Origin: CAYYTU01 sp964474655
Lineage (GTDB): Bacteria > Chloroflexota > Anaerolineae > B4-G1
DNA: 63,762 nt
NCBI GenBank assembly: GCA_964474655.1
Contig: CAYYTU010000013.1
Coordinates: forward strand, 1 to 63,762
Direction of reading: 5' to 3'
This document shows positions 31,949 to 41,045 of this stretch, in pieces. Within the stretch, counting starts at the first letter, position 1. Each line of letters begins with the position of its first letter. Below the pieces are notes generated by a model that had not been told where the DNA came from, did not search any database, and saw nothing but the letters and a program-made list of their open reading frames with translations. The position numbers and the translations under genes are program-made.

Positions 31949-33268
31949 CTACACCATCTCCCTCATACTTGCCAGCACTGCCGCGAGCTGCTCAGCCCTT
32001 TCCGTTTGGCCCTCCTCGCGGGCTTCGGCCTCCAGGTTCTTCACCGCTTCGACCATCGGCGGCGTCACAAACTCGCTATTTTCTTGCAAAATCCGCTTGA
32101 TCTCCTCTTCGTCTTCAGCTCTCATAACCTGGTTGAAGAAGCGTAGTTCAGGCGGCAGCGATTTGTCGACCATCTCCGTAATCATGTTCCAGATTCTGCG
32201 CAGCCCTTGGAGGGTTTCCTTATCGCCTTTCTCCTCTGCCATCCTCAAGTTATTGGCCAGGATGTTGATGAACGCTTCGTCGATCTCTGCGAAGCGCTGC
32301 TGAGCCAGCGCTTTGGGATCCTTGCTCATCAGTAGGTCGCGGAGCAGCTCGGCCCGGGCCTGGTACAGTTTCTCCGCTTCTTGGTCGAGTTGGTCTTTTA
32401 CGTCCAGAATTTCTTTGCGTAGCGCGGTTAGACGCTCCTTCTCTTCGTTGGAGGCGGCCTCAATTTTGGCGGTCAGCTTTTGGAAGAAGACATAGTCGAT
32501 CATCGGGCGCCCGATGGTGATCAACATCTCGCGCGTCTTCTCGTCGGAGGCTTCGATAAGCATCTTGAGCAGCTTATCGCGGCTTGGGTCCTCGCGCAGG
32601 TCCTTCATCTTCTCATTTCTGGTCCGGATGGCTTGGCCTTCGCTGCTCACTTCGAGTAGCTTTTCTTGCACCATCACCAGCACCTGGGCGGCTTGCTCCG
32701 CCCCGGATGCTTGTGCCATCTGGAGGTTCTGCGAGACCATGTAGAAGAAGGTCTCGTCGATCTGGTCGTCGTTCTCTTTGATTATCGCCTCCAGGGCCTC
32801 CCCCGAGGTGACATCCAGCATCCGACGGAGCAGATCAGCCTTGGCCTCTTGCTCCTCTATCATCTCCTCGGTGACGCCGTCCTCCTTCAGGATCTTCTTG
32901 CGCAGATTCTCCATCGTGAGGAAGACCTGAGGCTGGAAGAGGTATCCCTTGCGATCCTCCGCCGGCAAGGAGTCCATCAGGTTGCTGGTCAGATCGCCGA
33001 TGATCTTTTGACGGTCGGTGTCGTCGCGGCCGATGTTCATTGGCATATAGACCAGGGCCAGTTCCTTCTCTGGATCGTGGTAGAGAAACGGCAGATCGAA
33101 CGTATCACGCGTTCCGCATTGCGGGCATTCGCCTATGTTGACCACGCCGTTGACCACGCGCCTTTTAGCGCTGGGGTCCTTTCGTACATCCAGGATCTGT
33201 TCCACCTGGGCTTGAAACATATTGCCACATGTCGGGCATGTGACGCGCGCTATTCTTTGGGGCATCAT
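31949..33268 (-). CDS. CpXC-domain protein
   Basis: A 439-residue protein. The N-terminal domain has two CPXC knuckles, TCPTCGNMF and ECPQCGT (about residues 10-55), which form a CpXC zinc domain. The rest is a long charged helical region rich in Glu, Lys and Leu (about 110-435), with repeats of the type ADLLRRMLDV, DKLLKMLIEA and AELLRDLLMS that recall helical hairpin repeats. AAAGGATAATC precedes the ATG pair. It lies 90 bases upstream of the GH13 gene. Function is unknown; a scaffold is a fair guess. Confidence 0.85.
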   Translation of the reverse strand: MMPQRIARVTCPTCGNMFQAQVEQILDVRKDPSAKRRVVNGVVNIGECPQCGTRDTFDLPFLYHDPEKELALVYMPMNIGRDDTDRQKIIGDLTSNLMDSLPAEDRKGYLFQPQVFLTMENLRKKILKEDGVTEEMIEEQEAKADLLRRMLDVTSGEALEAIIKENDDQIDETFFYMVSQNLQMAQASGAEQAAQVLVMVQEKLLEVSSEGQAIRTRNEKMKDLREDPSRDKLLKMLIEASDEKTREMLITIGRPMIDYVFFQKLTAKIEAASNEEKERLTALRKEILDVKDQLDQEAEKLYQARAELLRDLLMSKDPKALAQQRFAEIDEAFINILANNLRMAEEKGDKETLQGLRRIWNMITEMVDKSLPPELRFFNQVMRAEDEEEIKRILQENSEFVTPPMVEAVKNLEAEAREEGQTERAEQLAAVLASMREMV

Positions 33269-33329
33269 AGATTCTGATTATCCTTTCTATTATTGCTACA
33301 AAGAGATTTCAACGAAGTTGATCCCTCGA

Positions 33330-33425
33330 TAGTCATTCTGAGCCGTTCGGCTGAGCTCACGCCGAAGCCTGTCGAAGGGTGACAACTTGGCGAAAATCGC
33401 ACCCTGAGCCTGTCGAAGGGTGCTT
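33330..33425. repeat. REP-like intergenic element with two copies of GCCTGTCGAAGGGTG
   Basis: The 15-base direct repeat occurs at 33367-33381 and 33408-33422. The second copy is inside an inverted repeat GCACCCT/AGGGTGC (33399-33405 with 33417-33423), and the first follows a CCGTTCGG palindrome. Such CTGTCGAAGGG elements are common dispersed intergenic palindromes in many bacteria. The 279-base gap 33269-33547 holds nothing else recognised. Confidence 0.7.
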
Positions 33426-33547
33426 GCCACGTCAAAGTCTCTTTGTAGTATTATCTCGTATAGTAGGACAAAAGCCATCCCTGTACATACTGCTCCTGGC
33501 GGACGAGCCGCTCGCCGTCAGCAGCTGGGGGCTTTTGCTGCAGTGCG

Positions 33548-35116
33548 TCAGCTCTCTTCTGATCTGGGAATGGCAAACGAAAAAGCAGTGCCTTCGCCGG
33601 GACTGCTTTCGACCCAGATGCGTCCCTCGTGGGCCTCGACGATGGCCTTGGCGAGATAGAGCCCCAGGCCGGCCCCGGACGTACGCTGTTGATGCTCCCG
33701 CGAACCGCGGAAGAAGCGTTCGAAAATGTGTGGCTGCTCCTCGAAGGGGATGCCGACGCCCTCGTCGCTGACCGTGACGATGGCCTCCTCCGCCGAGGTG
33801 CGCCCGCGGATTTCAATGTGGCCTCCTTCAGGGGAATACTTGATAGCGTTCGATAGCAGGTTGTTGAAGACCTGCTCCAGCCGGTCCGGGTCGCCCTCGA
33901 CGATGGGATAGTCGGACGGGAAATCGACCGTGATCTCGTACTCGTCGGTCTGCATGCGGAAGCGCTCGGCAGCGCGCACGGCCAGCGCGTCGAGCGCCAC
34001 GTCTTCCATCTCCAGGGGGAACTTGCCAGCCTCCAGCCGCGAGGCATCCAGCAGGTTATCGATCAGCTCGCTGAGGCTTTCGGCTTCCTCTCGGATGACG
34101 TTGAGGCTCTCCTGCCTGGTTTCGGCGTCCCAGCAGGCGTCCTTTCTCAGCAGCGTCTCGGCGTAGCCCTGGATCAGGGCTACCGGCGTCTTGAGCTCGT
34201 GGGAGATCACGGAGATGAACGTGGCTTTGATCTCGTCCGCCTCTCGGAAGCGTGTGATGTCGCGCACGTTGGCGATGATGTTGACCAGGCGTCCTTCCTC
34301 GTCGAAGAGCGGTGCGTAGATCACTCCTACGCTAATTGTCCCGTCGTCCTCTTGGCGCAGGTCGCCCTCCACATAGAGCGGCTGGGCTGAAGGCAGCGGC
34401 CAGCCGCCGGCCACGGCATCGGGTAGATCTTGCTTGGTCTCCAGGTGGGCCCAACGGATCACATCGTCGTGGTGGCGGCCAATTGCCTGCGAGGCTGGCC
34501 AGCCGGTGAGGCGAGAGAGGGCGCGGTTGAAGACCACGATGCGCTGCGCCGGGTTGAGGATCATCACGCCGTCGGCGCTGTACTCCAGGATGGCGTTCAG
34601 ACGACGCTTCTCCTGCGTGATACGTTCGTAGAGCTGCGCGTTGTAGACGGCGATGGCAGCCTGATCGGCGAAGCTGGCCAGCACCTGGCGGTCGTCGGTG
34701 GTAAAGCGGCTGCCGTAGGTGCGGAAGACATAGAGCACCCCGATCATATTCCTTTTGATCGTCATTGGCAGCGCGACTACCTGCTGGAGGTGAAGCCCCA
34801 ATCCGCTCCCGATCTGGCCAAGCTTTTCCGCCAGGTTGGGGATGTGAAACCGTCCCTGCCTGGCATAGTCAGGGATGTCTTCCAGCAGCAGTTCAAAGTA
34901 GGGCACCAGCGCCTTGGGCAGACCGTGGCTGGCGCGAATCGCGAAATCATCGCCCGGCTCGTCGCGCAGGGCGATCAGCCCTGCTTGGCCGGAGAGCATC
35001 TCCGTCGCTGCCTCCAGCACCATCTGGAGCAGCTCGTCCAGATCGAGCTGGGCCGTGAGGGCACGGCTGATCTCTAGCAGATAATCTCGCTGTCGGACGC
35101 GGTAATCAGTTAGCAT
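33548..35116 (-). CDS. GAF-PAS sensor histidine kinase
   Basis: A 522-residue cytoplasmic sensor kinase. A GAF domain (about 13-163) is followed by a PAS domain (about 170-290, LNAILEYSADGVMILNPAQ), a HisKA domain with phospho-acceptor His 306 in SHELKTP and a HATPase domain with NNLLSNAIKYSPEGG (N box), SDEGVGIPFEEQPHIFERF (G1) and GAGLGLYLAK (G2). There is no transmembrane segment, so it senses an internal signal. No response regulator is adjacent. It has its own extended -10 promoter. Confidence 0.93.
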   Translation of the reverse strand: MLTDYRVRQRDYLLEISRALTAQLDLDELLQMVLEAATEMLSGQAGLIALRDEPGDDFAIRASHGLPKALVPYFELLLEDIPDYARQGRFHIPNLAEKLGQIGSGLGLHLQQVVALPMTIKRNMIGVLYVFRTYGSRFTTDDRQVLASFADQAAIAVYNAQLYERITQEKRRLNAILEYSADGVMILNPAQRIVVFNRALSRLTGWPASQAIGRHHDDVIRWAHLETKQDLPDAVAGGWPLPSAQPLYVEGDLRQEDDGTISVGVIYAPLFDEEGRLVNIIANVRDITRFREADEIKATFISVISHELKTPVALIQGYAETLLRKDACWDAETRQESLNVIREEAESLSELIDNLLDASRLEAGKFPLEMEDVALDALAVRAAERFRMQTDEYEITVDFPSDYPIVEGDPDRLEQVFNNLLSNAIKYSPEGGHIEIRGRTSAEEAIVTVSDEGVGIPFEEQPHIFERFFRGSREHQQRTSGAGLGLYLAKAIVEAHEGRIWVESSPGEGTAFSFAIPRSEES

Positions 35117-35147
35117 AGTATAGTCAGTACACGTTCTCTCGCAAGAA

Positions 35148-35156
35148 ATTATAACA
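35148..35156 (-). promoter_or_regulatory. Extended -10 promoter of the sensor kinase
   Basis: Minus-strand TGTTATAAT, a TGN-extended -10, about 32 bases before the start. The -35 position (CTGGTA) is weak, as often with extended -10 promoters. Confidence 0.55.
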
Positions 35157-35303
35157 TAGTACGGCCAGTATACCAGTGCATAGGCTACTTGTGTGGAGAG
35201 GGGGGCGTGTTACAATTCGGTGTATTCGATAAAAGTGAAGTACAATCTGTGCTGCTTTTTAACCACGTTTGGCTTTATATCTTGAACTGAGAACGATGGA
35301 GGG

Positions 35304-35522
35304 ATGCGCATACGCGTTTTTCTTTTCCTCTTCGCGTGGTATTTTGCTGTTGCCTGCCTTATTGCTGCGCCACTTCTGGCTTCTTTGGCGATTCTCGTGC
35401 TCGATGTCTTGGTGTTGCTTTTCGTGATCATCAGGATTATCATAACGGGGCAGCGTCCACCAGGGTGGATGCTCGTTGGTCTCATAACGGCTTTTGTAAG
35501 GCTTTTGTCCTCGGTGTCATAA
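35304..35522 (+). CDS. Small two-helix membrane protein (hypothetical)
   Basis: A 72-residue very hydrophobic frame with two probable transmembrane segments (about residues 4-24 and 26-46) and a basic turn before the C-terminus. The GGAGGG upstream touches the ATG, which is poor spacing, and no promoter was found, so expression is doubtful. It sits between the divergent kinase and the radical SAM gene. Apart from this frame, 35157-35574 holds nothing recognised. Confidence 0.4.
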   Translation: MRIRVFLFLFAWYFAVACLIAAPLLASLAILVLDVLVLLFVIIRIIITGQRPPGWMLVGLITAFVRLLSSVS

Positions 35523-35574
35523 GCCTTTTGGCTGCTGAACCGTGGAACCCTTTTCTCTATTCGGAGTCCACTAT

Positions 35575-37341
35575 ATGCCATCTGATCTAACTTTCCTTCA
35601 CGCGCCCAGCGTGTACGATTTTCGCAAAAGACCGACGCTCTGGGGGCCGATCAGCGACCTGGTGCCCTCCGAGCCGGTCTTCGATATGTACCCGCTTGGC
35701 TTCTCCACGATGGCGGCCTACCTGGAGCAGTCTGGCATCCGTACCCGCATCGCCAACGTCGCCGCGCGGATGGTGCGATCCGATGGCTTCGACGCCGAGC
35801 GTTTCATCGCCCATCGGCGAGCGCGAGTCTTCGGCGTCGATCTGCACTGGCTGCCGCACGCTCACGGCTCACTGGCCATCGCCGAGCTGGCCAAGAAGCA
35901 TCATCCAGAGAACCCCGTCATCTTCGGCGGCTTCTCGGCCAGTTACTTCCACGAGGATCTGATACGCTACCCCCAGGTCGACTACGTGCTGCGCGGCGAT
36001 TCGACCGAGGAGCCGCTGCGCCAGCTGATGGAGGTGCTGCTTGCGGCGCCCGATCCGCTGGAGCCTGATCCCGAGCGCGTGAGCGCGATCCCCAACCTGA
36101 CTTGGCGGGACGCCGGCGGCGAGCTGCACGTCAATCCGCAATCCTACGTGCCGTCTAGCCTGGATCACCTGGCGATGGATTACCGCCAGATGGTGCGCTC
36201 GGTGGTGCGCAGCGCCGATTTCTTCACCCACGTGCCCTTCGATCACTGGCTGGAGTACCCGGTGATGGCCGCGCTGACCGTTAAGGGTTGCAAGCACAAC
36301 TGCGCCTACTGTGGCGGCTCGGCCTATGCCTCCAAACTGATCTCCGGGCGCGAGGCGCCGGCCTTTCGCTCGCCGGAGCGGCTGGCCGAGGATCTTTTTC
36401 GGATGTACGAGATCAGCCGGGCGCCGGCCTTCATCCTGGGCGATATCCGCCAGGCGGGGATGGACTATGCCCATCGCTTCTTGCAGGCCGTGAAGGGCTA
36501 CCCCGGGCAGGCGATGCTGGAGATCTTCACGCCGATGAGCCGCGACTTCGCCGAAGCCTTGGCCGACGCTTTGCCTAACTTCGTGATCGAGTTCTCGCCC
36601 GAATCCCACGACCCGGCGGTACGAAGGGCGATCCACAAGCATTTCACCAATGCCGAGATCGAGGGCACCATTGCGGCCTGCCTCGACGTCGGATGTCGGC
36701 GCTTCGATCTCTTCTTTATGACCGGGATGCCGAAGCAGATGAAACAGTCGGTGCTGGACGGCGTTGACTATTGCGAGGAATTGCTGGAGCGCTTCGACGA
36801 TGGTCGTTTCGTCCCCTTTGTCGGGCCGCTGGCGCCTTTCGCTGATCCGGGCAGCCTCTTCTACGAGCAGTCGGACCAGTACGGCTACCACATCCGCTAC
36901 CGCACGCTGGAGGAGCATCGACAGGCGCTGCTGGCGCCGACGTGGAAGCACGTCTTGAACTACGAGACGCGCTGGATGAGCCGCGATGACATCGCGAACG
37001 TGACCTATGAGGCCGGGCGACGCCTCAACGCGCTCAAGGCCCGCTTCGATATCGTGGAACCCGAGGTGGCCGCCGAGACTGAGGCCCGCATCGACCATGC
37101 CGTCTCCCTGATGGCCCAGATCGACGCGCTGCTCGAAGGCTCCGCGTCGCCGGAGGAGCTGGAGCGTGAGCTGCAAGCGCTTAAACCGCAGATCGATCAG
37201 GCTAACACGTCCACCGTCTGCGAGAAGACGGAGCTGGATCTGCCCTTCGACGTCGGTTCGTTTAACTGGCCGAATCTGTTCCGGATGGGCGTGGCAGATG
37301 TACTGAGAAGCGTGAAGGAGACGGTCGTCGCCAGGCGATAG
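35575..37341 (+). CDS. B12-binding-type radical SAM protein (YgiQ/elongator-like, UPF0313-like)
   Basis: A 588-residue radical SAM enzyme. The N-terminal part (about 30-150) is a cobalamin-binding-like Rossmann domain (GVDLHWLPHAHGSLAIAELA, then PVIFGGFSASYF), with DLHW in the DXH position. The cluster motif CKHNCAYC gives Cys 239, 243 and 246. The barrel then contains GDIRQAGMDYAHRF and VIEFSPESHDPAVRRAIHK. The C-terminal 150 residues are helical. The ATG at 35575 follows CGGAG; a GTG at 35542 is possible. Substrate is unknown and no partner gene is adjacent. Confidence 0.85.
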   Translation: MPSDLTFLHAPSVYDFRKRPTLWGPISDLVPSEPVFDMYPLGFSTMAAYLEQSGIRTRIANVAARMVRSDGFDAERFIAHRRARVFGVDLHWLPHAHGSLAIAELAKKHHPENPVIFGGFSASYFHEDLIRYPQVDYVLRGDSTEEPLRQLMEVLLAAPDPLEPDPERVSAIPNLTWRDAGGELHVNPQSYVPSSLDHLAMDYRQMVRSVVRSADFFTHVPFDHWLEYPVMAALTVKGCKHNCAYCGGSAYASKLISGREAPAFRSPERLAEDLFRMYEISRAPAFILGDIRQAGMDYAHRFLQAVKGYPGQAMLEIFTPMSRDFAEALADALPNFVIEFSPESHDPAVRRAIHKHFTNAEIEGTIAACLDVGCRRFDLFFMTGMPKQMKQSVLDGVDYCEELLERFDDGRFVPFVGPLAPFADPGSLFYEQSDQYGYHIRYRTLEEHRQALLAPTWKHVLNYETRWMSRDDIANVTYEAGRRLNALKARFDIVEPEVAAETEARIDHAVSLMAQIDALLEGSASPEELERELQALKPQIDQANTSTVCEKTELDLPFDVGSFNWPNLFRMGVADVLRSVKETVVARR

Positions 37342-37348
37342 ATTCCCA

Positions 37349-37376
37349 TTGCCCTGCGGCCCTGAGAGGGTATAAT
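37349..37376 (+). promoter_or_regulatory. Promoter of gatC-gatA
   Basis: TTGCCC (37349-37354) and TATAAT (37371-37376) with 16-base spacing, about 28 bases before the gatC ATG. It begins directly after the radical SAM gene. Confidence 0.7.
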
Positions 37377-37404
37377 CATACTCGGATAGATATTGGAGGC
37401 CCCG

Positions 37405-37692
37405 ATGAAGCTAACCCGTGAGGAAGTTCAACATATCGCTGACCTGGCCCGATTGGATCTGAGCGAGGACGAGGTGGCGATGTACCAGGAGCAGCTTTCG
37501 GCTATCCTGGAGCACTTCGAGCACCTGCAGGAGCTGGATACGGAGGAGATCCCGCCCACCGCGACGGTGCTGCCGCTGCGCAGCGTGATGCGCGAGGACG
37601 AGCCCCGCGTCTGGGGCGAGCGGGAGGATCTGCTGGAGAACGCCCCTGACGCCGACGAGGGCTGCTTCAAGGTGCCGCCGGTGCTTGAGTGA
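37405..37692 (+). CDS. gatC: Aspartyl/glutamyl-tRNA amidotransferase subunit C
   Basis: A 95-residue GatC. The family opens TREEVQHIADLARLDLSEDEV and ends PDADEGCFKVPPVLE, both diagnostic. It wraps around GatA in the GatCAB complex that amidates Glu-tRNA-Gln or Asp-tRNA-Asn. The ATG at 37405 has TTGGAGGCCCC upstream. It is followed by gatA 14 bases after its stop, with a GTG at 37689 that would overlap. gatB is not in the window. Confidence 0.96.
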   Translation: MKLTREEVQHIADLARLDLSEDEVAMYQEQLSAILEHFEHLQELDTEEIPPTATVLPLRSVMREDEPRVWGEREDLLENAPDADEGCFKVPPVLE

Positions 37693-37706
37693 GCCAGGAG
37701 GCTAAC

Positions 37707-39173
37707 GTGAAACTCCACCAATTGACTATCCACGAAGTGAGCGAGCGCTTGAGGGCCGGGGACGTCACCGCGGTCGAGCTGACCGAGGCAGTCATCGACC
37801 GCATCCTGGACGTGGACGATGAAGTCAAAGCATACCTGACCCTGACGCCGGAGGCGGCGCTGGAGCAGGCCCGCGTCGCTGACCAGCGCCGAACAGATGG
37901 CGATGATAATCCCCTGCTGGGAGTCCCGCTGGCGATCAAGGACGTGCTCTGCACCAGAGGCATTGCCACCACCTGTGGATCGCGCATCCTGGAGGGCTTC
38001 GTGCCGCCCTACGACGCCACCGCCGTGGCGCGTCTGAAGGAGGCCGGCGCGGTGCTGCTGGGCAAGACGAACACCGATGAGTTCGCGATGGGCTCCTCGA
38101 CCGAGAACTCGGCGTTCTTCACCACGCATAACCCCTGGGACCTGGAGCGCGTGCCCGGCGGTTCCAGCGGGGGCAGCGCGGCCGCCGTGGCCGCCGACGA
38201 GTGTATGGCGGCGCTGGGCAGCGATACCGGCGGCAGCGTGCGTCAGCCGGCCAGCCTCTGCGGCCTGGTCGGCTTCAAGCCGAGCTACGGGCGGGTCAGC
38301 CGCTACGGGCTGATCGCCTTCGCCTCCTCGCTGGATCAGATCGGCGTGCTGACCAAGGACGTCACCGACGCTGCGCTTCTGCTGGAGGCCATCGCCGGGC
38401 ACGATCCGCAGGACTCGACGTCGATGGATGCGCCGGTGCCGGATTACGCTGCTGCCCTGCAGGGTTCCGATGGTCTGCGCGGCGTGCGCGTGGGCGTGCC
38501 GCGGGAATTTTTCGACGTCGAGGGGGTGGAGGCAGCGGTGGAGGACGCGGTGCGTGCAGCAGTGGATCGGATGGCCGAGCTGGGCGCTGAGGTGCGCGAG
38601 GTCAGTCTACCGCATTCTGAGGATGCGTTGCCGGTCTACTACCTGATCGCGCCGGCCGAGGCCAGCGCCAACCTGGCCCGCTACGATGGCGTGCGCTACG
38701 GCCTGCGCGTGGACGAGGGCGATGGGCTTCTGGCGATGTACAGGGCCACACGCGGCCAGGGCTTCGGCCCGGAGGTGAAGCGGCGCGTGATGCTCGGTAC
38801 CTACGCCCTCTCGGCCGGCTACTACGACGCCTACTACCTCAAGGCGCAGCAGGTGCGCACGCTGATCAAGGCCGATTTCGACGCCGCCTTCGAGGAGGTG
38901 GACGTCATCGTCGGCCCCACCACGCCCTCGACCGCCTTCCGCATCGGCGAGAAGATCGACGATCCGCTGCAGATGTATCTCTCCGACGTCTTCACGCTCT
39001 CGATGAACCTGGCGGGGCTGTGCGGGCTGAGCTTGCCCTGTGGCTTCGACGGACAGGGGCTGCCGATCGGGCTGCAGATCACGGGCCCGGCCTTCGGTGA
39101 GGAGCGAGTGCTGCGCGCGGCCCACGCTTACGAGCAGGCCACCGCCTGGCACACGCGGAGGCCGGCGCTGTGA
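37707..39173 (+). CDS. gatA: Aspartyl/glutamyl-tRNA amidotransferase subunit A
   Basis: A 488-residue amidase-signature enzyme that releases ammonia from Gln for tRNA-dependent amidation. The catalytic triad is visible as Lys 78 in PLAIKD, cis-Ser 153 in GGSSGGSAAA and nucleophile Ser 177 in DTGGSVRQ. Length and landmarks match GatA closely. The GTG at 37707 has AGGAGG 4 bases upstream; the GTG at 37689, overlapping the gatC stop, would add six residues. The stop overlaps the next gene (GTGA), so the conflict cluster may ride on its transcript. Confidence 0.96.
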   Translation: MKLHQLTIHEVSERLRAGDVTAVELTEAVIDRILDVDDEVKAYLTLTPEAALEQARVADQRRTDGDDNPLLGVPLAIKDVLCTRGIATTCGSRILEGFVPPYDATAVARLKEAGAVLLGKTNTDEFAMGSSTENSAFFTTHNPWDLERVPGGSSGGSAAAVAADECMAALGSDTGGSVRQPASLCGLVGFKPSYGRVSRYGLIAFASSLDQIGVLTKDVTDAALLLEAIAGHDPQDSTSMDAPVPDYAAALQGSDGLRGVRVGVPREFFDVEGVEAAVEDAVRAAVDRMAELGAEVREVSLPHSEDALPVYYLIAPAEASANLARYDGVRYGLRVDEGDGLLAMYRATRGQGFGPEVKRRVMLGTYALSAGYYDAYYLKAQQVRTLIKADFDAAFEEVDVIVGPTTPSTAFRIGEKIDDPLQMYLSDVFTLSMNLAGLCGLSLPCGFDGQGLPIGLQITGPAFGEERVLRAAHAYEQATAWHTRRPAL

Positions 39174-39556
39174 GCGAGACCGACGTCCAGTCCTGGCTGG
39201 CGTATGCGGAGGCAGATCGCCGCTCGGCCTACAACGCGATGGAGATGTCCGACTATCGCGACGTGGCGTTCCATTGCCAGCAGGCGGTGGAAAAGCTACT
39301 GAAGGCAGCCATTGTGTACCAAACCGACCAGCGACCGCCGTATGTCCATAACTTGCGTGAGATTTTGAGCCGATTATCGGATTTTGACCCACCGACCCCC
39401 GTCGTCGAGGCTGTGTTGGTCATCAATCCGCATTACCGGGCCACTCGTTACCCAGGCGTTGTCGATGATCTGGACTTTTATGTGGCCTCCAACGCGGAGC
39501 GTCTTTTGGAAAAGATGGAGCAGGTGTTTCAATGGATGGGCGATCAGCTTCCGTGA
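39170..39556 (+). CDS. HEPN domain protein
   Basis: A 128-residue helical HEPN protein of the type paired with minimal nucleotidyltransferases. Family features are SWLAYAEADRRSAYNAM, DVAFHCQQAVEKLLKAAIVY, VHNLREILSRL and ATRYPGV. It starts with a GTG overlapping the gatA stop by 4 bases. In this subgroup the catalytic RX4-6H is not clearly placed (RPPYVH is present around residue 55), so RNase activity is uncertain. Together with the next gene it makes a second HEPN/MNT pair, distinct in sequence from the HepT/MntA pair at the left edge. Confidence 0.88.
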   Translation: MSETDVQSWLAYAEADRRSAYNAMEMSDYRDVAFHCQQAVEKLLKAAIVYQTDQRPPYVHNLREILSRLSDFDPPTPVVEAVLVINPHYRATRYPGVVDDLDFYVASNAERLLEKMEQVFQWMGDQLP

Positions 39557-39939
39557 CCGATCAAATCGATCGCTTCATTGCTCAGTTGCGCCGTGAACTG
39601 GCTCTGGATCGAGTGATTTTGTTTGGCTCGCGTGCTTATGGACGACCGCATAAATGGAGCGACATTGACGTTGCCGTCATCTCGCCATCCTTTGCCGATT
39701 TAGGGCGCGTGGCGCGCTTGGAGTGGCTGGAGCGTGTGGCCTGGGAAGCTCAGACCCACGCTGTGGAGCCGCTGGGCCTGACCCCCGAGGAATTCGAGGC
39801 TGCCAGTGACCTGAGCCTGCTCGGCGAGGTGCGCGAGAAGGGGCTCGTCGTCTACGACGCCGCCCATCCTGAGCGCACGCCAGAAGCGGCACTGCGCGAG
39901 CGACGCGCGGCGTACGGGCGTGAGGAGATGGAAAAATGA
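39532..39939 (+). CDS. Minimal nucleotidyltransferase (MNT) partner of HEPN
   Basis: A 135-residue MNT with GSRAYGRPHKWSDIDVAVI, giving the GSX10DXD site intact. It overlaps the HEPN gene by 25 bases if the ATG at 39532 is used; a GTG at 39553 would give a 4-base overlap and 128 residues. It probably antagonises or modifies the HEPN partner. Its stop overlaps the next gene's start by 4 bases (ATGA), so it is coupled to the adaptor-TPR gene, which is not usual for a simple HEPN/MNT pair. Confidence 0.88.
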   Translation: MDGRSASVTDQIDRFIAQLRRELALDRVILFGSRAYGRPHKWSDIDVAVISPSFADLGRVARLEWLERVAWEAQTHAVEPLGLTPEEFEAASDLSLLGEVREKGLVVYDAAHPERTPEAALRERRAAYGREEMEK

Positions 39940-41045
39940 GCGGTACATTTGCAGCCTACGAAACCGGCTTGAGCTTGCTGTTGAAGCGATTGGGGCAGGA
40001 GCATCCTCGCTACACCGAGGCTTTGACGCTCCAGTCGCGCTTGTTGGAGAACCTGGCCCAGGTCCGTCGTTACGGAGACACCGAGACCCGCCGCGCCGAA
40101 CGGGCGCAGATCGTAGACGCGTTGAATCGCCTGGCGCTGGATACACTCGGTATGAGTTTCAACGACTTGGCTCAAGAACCGGCTTCGAGGGGAGAAGGAG
40201 CTATAGCGCAAGGATCGGGATCTGTGGCTGCTGGGGATCATAGCGTCGCTGTCGGCGGAGATGTTTATGGCTCTGTCATCATTACCGGAGATGGCTCGGT
40301 GGTCGGCGCTGATTCTCGCTGCCGGGAACTGGAGCGGGTTCGCCAGTCTGGTGATCGAGCGGCCGAGGGGGCAACTCTGGCTAACCTGGGTGCAACGTAT
40401 GCGGCCCAGGGTGATTTTCGACGCGCTGCTGAGCACTATCAGCAAGCGTTAGAAATTGCCCGCGAACTGGGCGATCGTCAGTCCGAGGGCATCTACCTGC
40501 AGGAACTGGGACTGACGCGCTTGCGCCTGGGAGGGTCTTCTGCCGCGGTCGAGACGCTTGAACAAGCCTTGAGTTTGTTCGAGACTATTGAAGTTGCCCC
40601 TCTCTTGCTTGCCCGTACTCGCTATCACCTGGGGCGCTGCTATTCCCAATTGGGCCGCTGGGACGAGGCCGTTTCTGTGCTGGAGCAGGCCCGCGAGACC
40701 TTCACCCGTCACAAGACGCGACCTGAACTGGCTCACACTCTGCTGGAGTTGGGCCAGCTCTACGGTCAGATGCAGGACTTCGAGTCGGCCAACATCTACC
40801 TGAAGGATGCCCTGCGCCTCTTCCGCCGCCTGGGGGACACCGACGGCATCGCGGTGACCCGGGAGGCGCTGGGTAACCTGGCACTCCAGACCGCCCGTCC
40901 CGCCGAGGCGATTGAGGAGTTGGAAAAGGCCCGTCAAGGATATGAGACTTTGGACCGACGTGAGCGTGTTCGCGAGGTGGATGAACTGCTGGATATGGCA
41001 CGTCAAGCTCGCCAAGCCGTGAGTCGGCCAGGAGTCACGCCATGA
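39936..41045 (+). CDS. Adaptor (EAD-like) and TPR-repeat protein of a conflict system
   Basis: A 369-residue protein in three parts. Residues 1-80 (YETGLSLLLKRLGQEHPRY, RRYGDTETRRAERAQIVD) resemble the short adaptor region seen ahead of STAND-type NTPases in Chloroflexota and Cyanobacteria. Residues 86-124 are a Gly/Val-rich beta-turn repeat (SVAVGGDVYGSVIITGDGS). Residues 125-355 are tetratricopeptide repeats. The ATPase of such proteins is absent here but encoded by the next gene, which starts within the stop (ATGA). It likely senses a trigger through TPRs and passes it to the ATPase; that is inference. Confidence 0.78.
   Translation: MSGTFAAYETGLSLLLKRLGQEHPRYTEALTLQSRLLENLAQVRRYGDTETRRAERAQIVDALNRLALDTLGMSFNDLAQEPASRGEGAIAQGSGSVAAGDHSVAVGGDVYGSVIITGDGSVVGADSRCRELERVRQSGDRAAEGATLANLGATYAAQGDFRRAAEHYQQALEIARELGDRQSEGIYLQELGLTRLRLGGSSAAVETLEQALSLFETIEVAPLLLARTRYHLGRCYSQLGRWDEAVSVLEQARETFTRHKTRPELAHTLLELGQLYGQMQDFESANIYLKDALRLFRRLGDTDGIAVTREALGNLALQTARPAEAIEELEKARQGYETLDRRERVREVDELLDMARQARQAVSRPGVTP

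Noticed and set aside
35869..37176. A 435-codon minus-strand frame opposite the radical SAM gene
   Set aside because: The radical SAM cluster motif and codon pattern support the plus strand.
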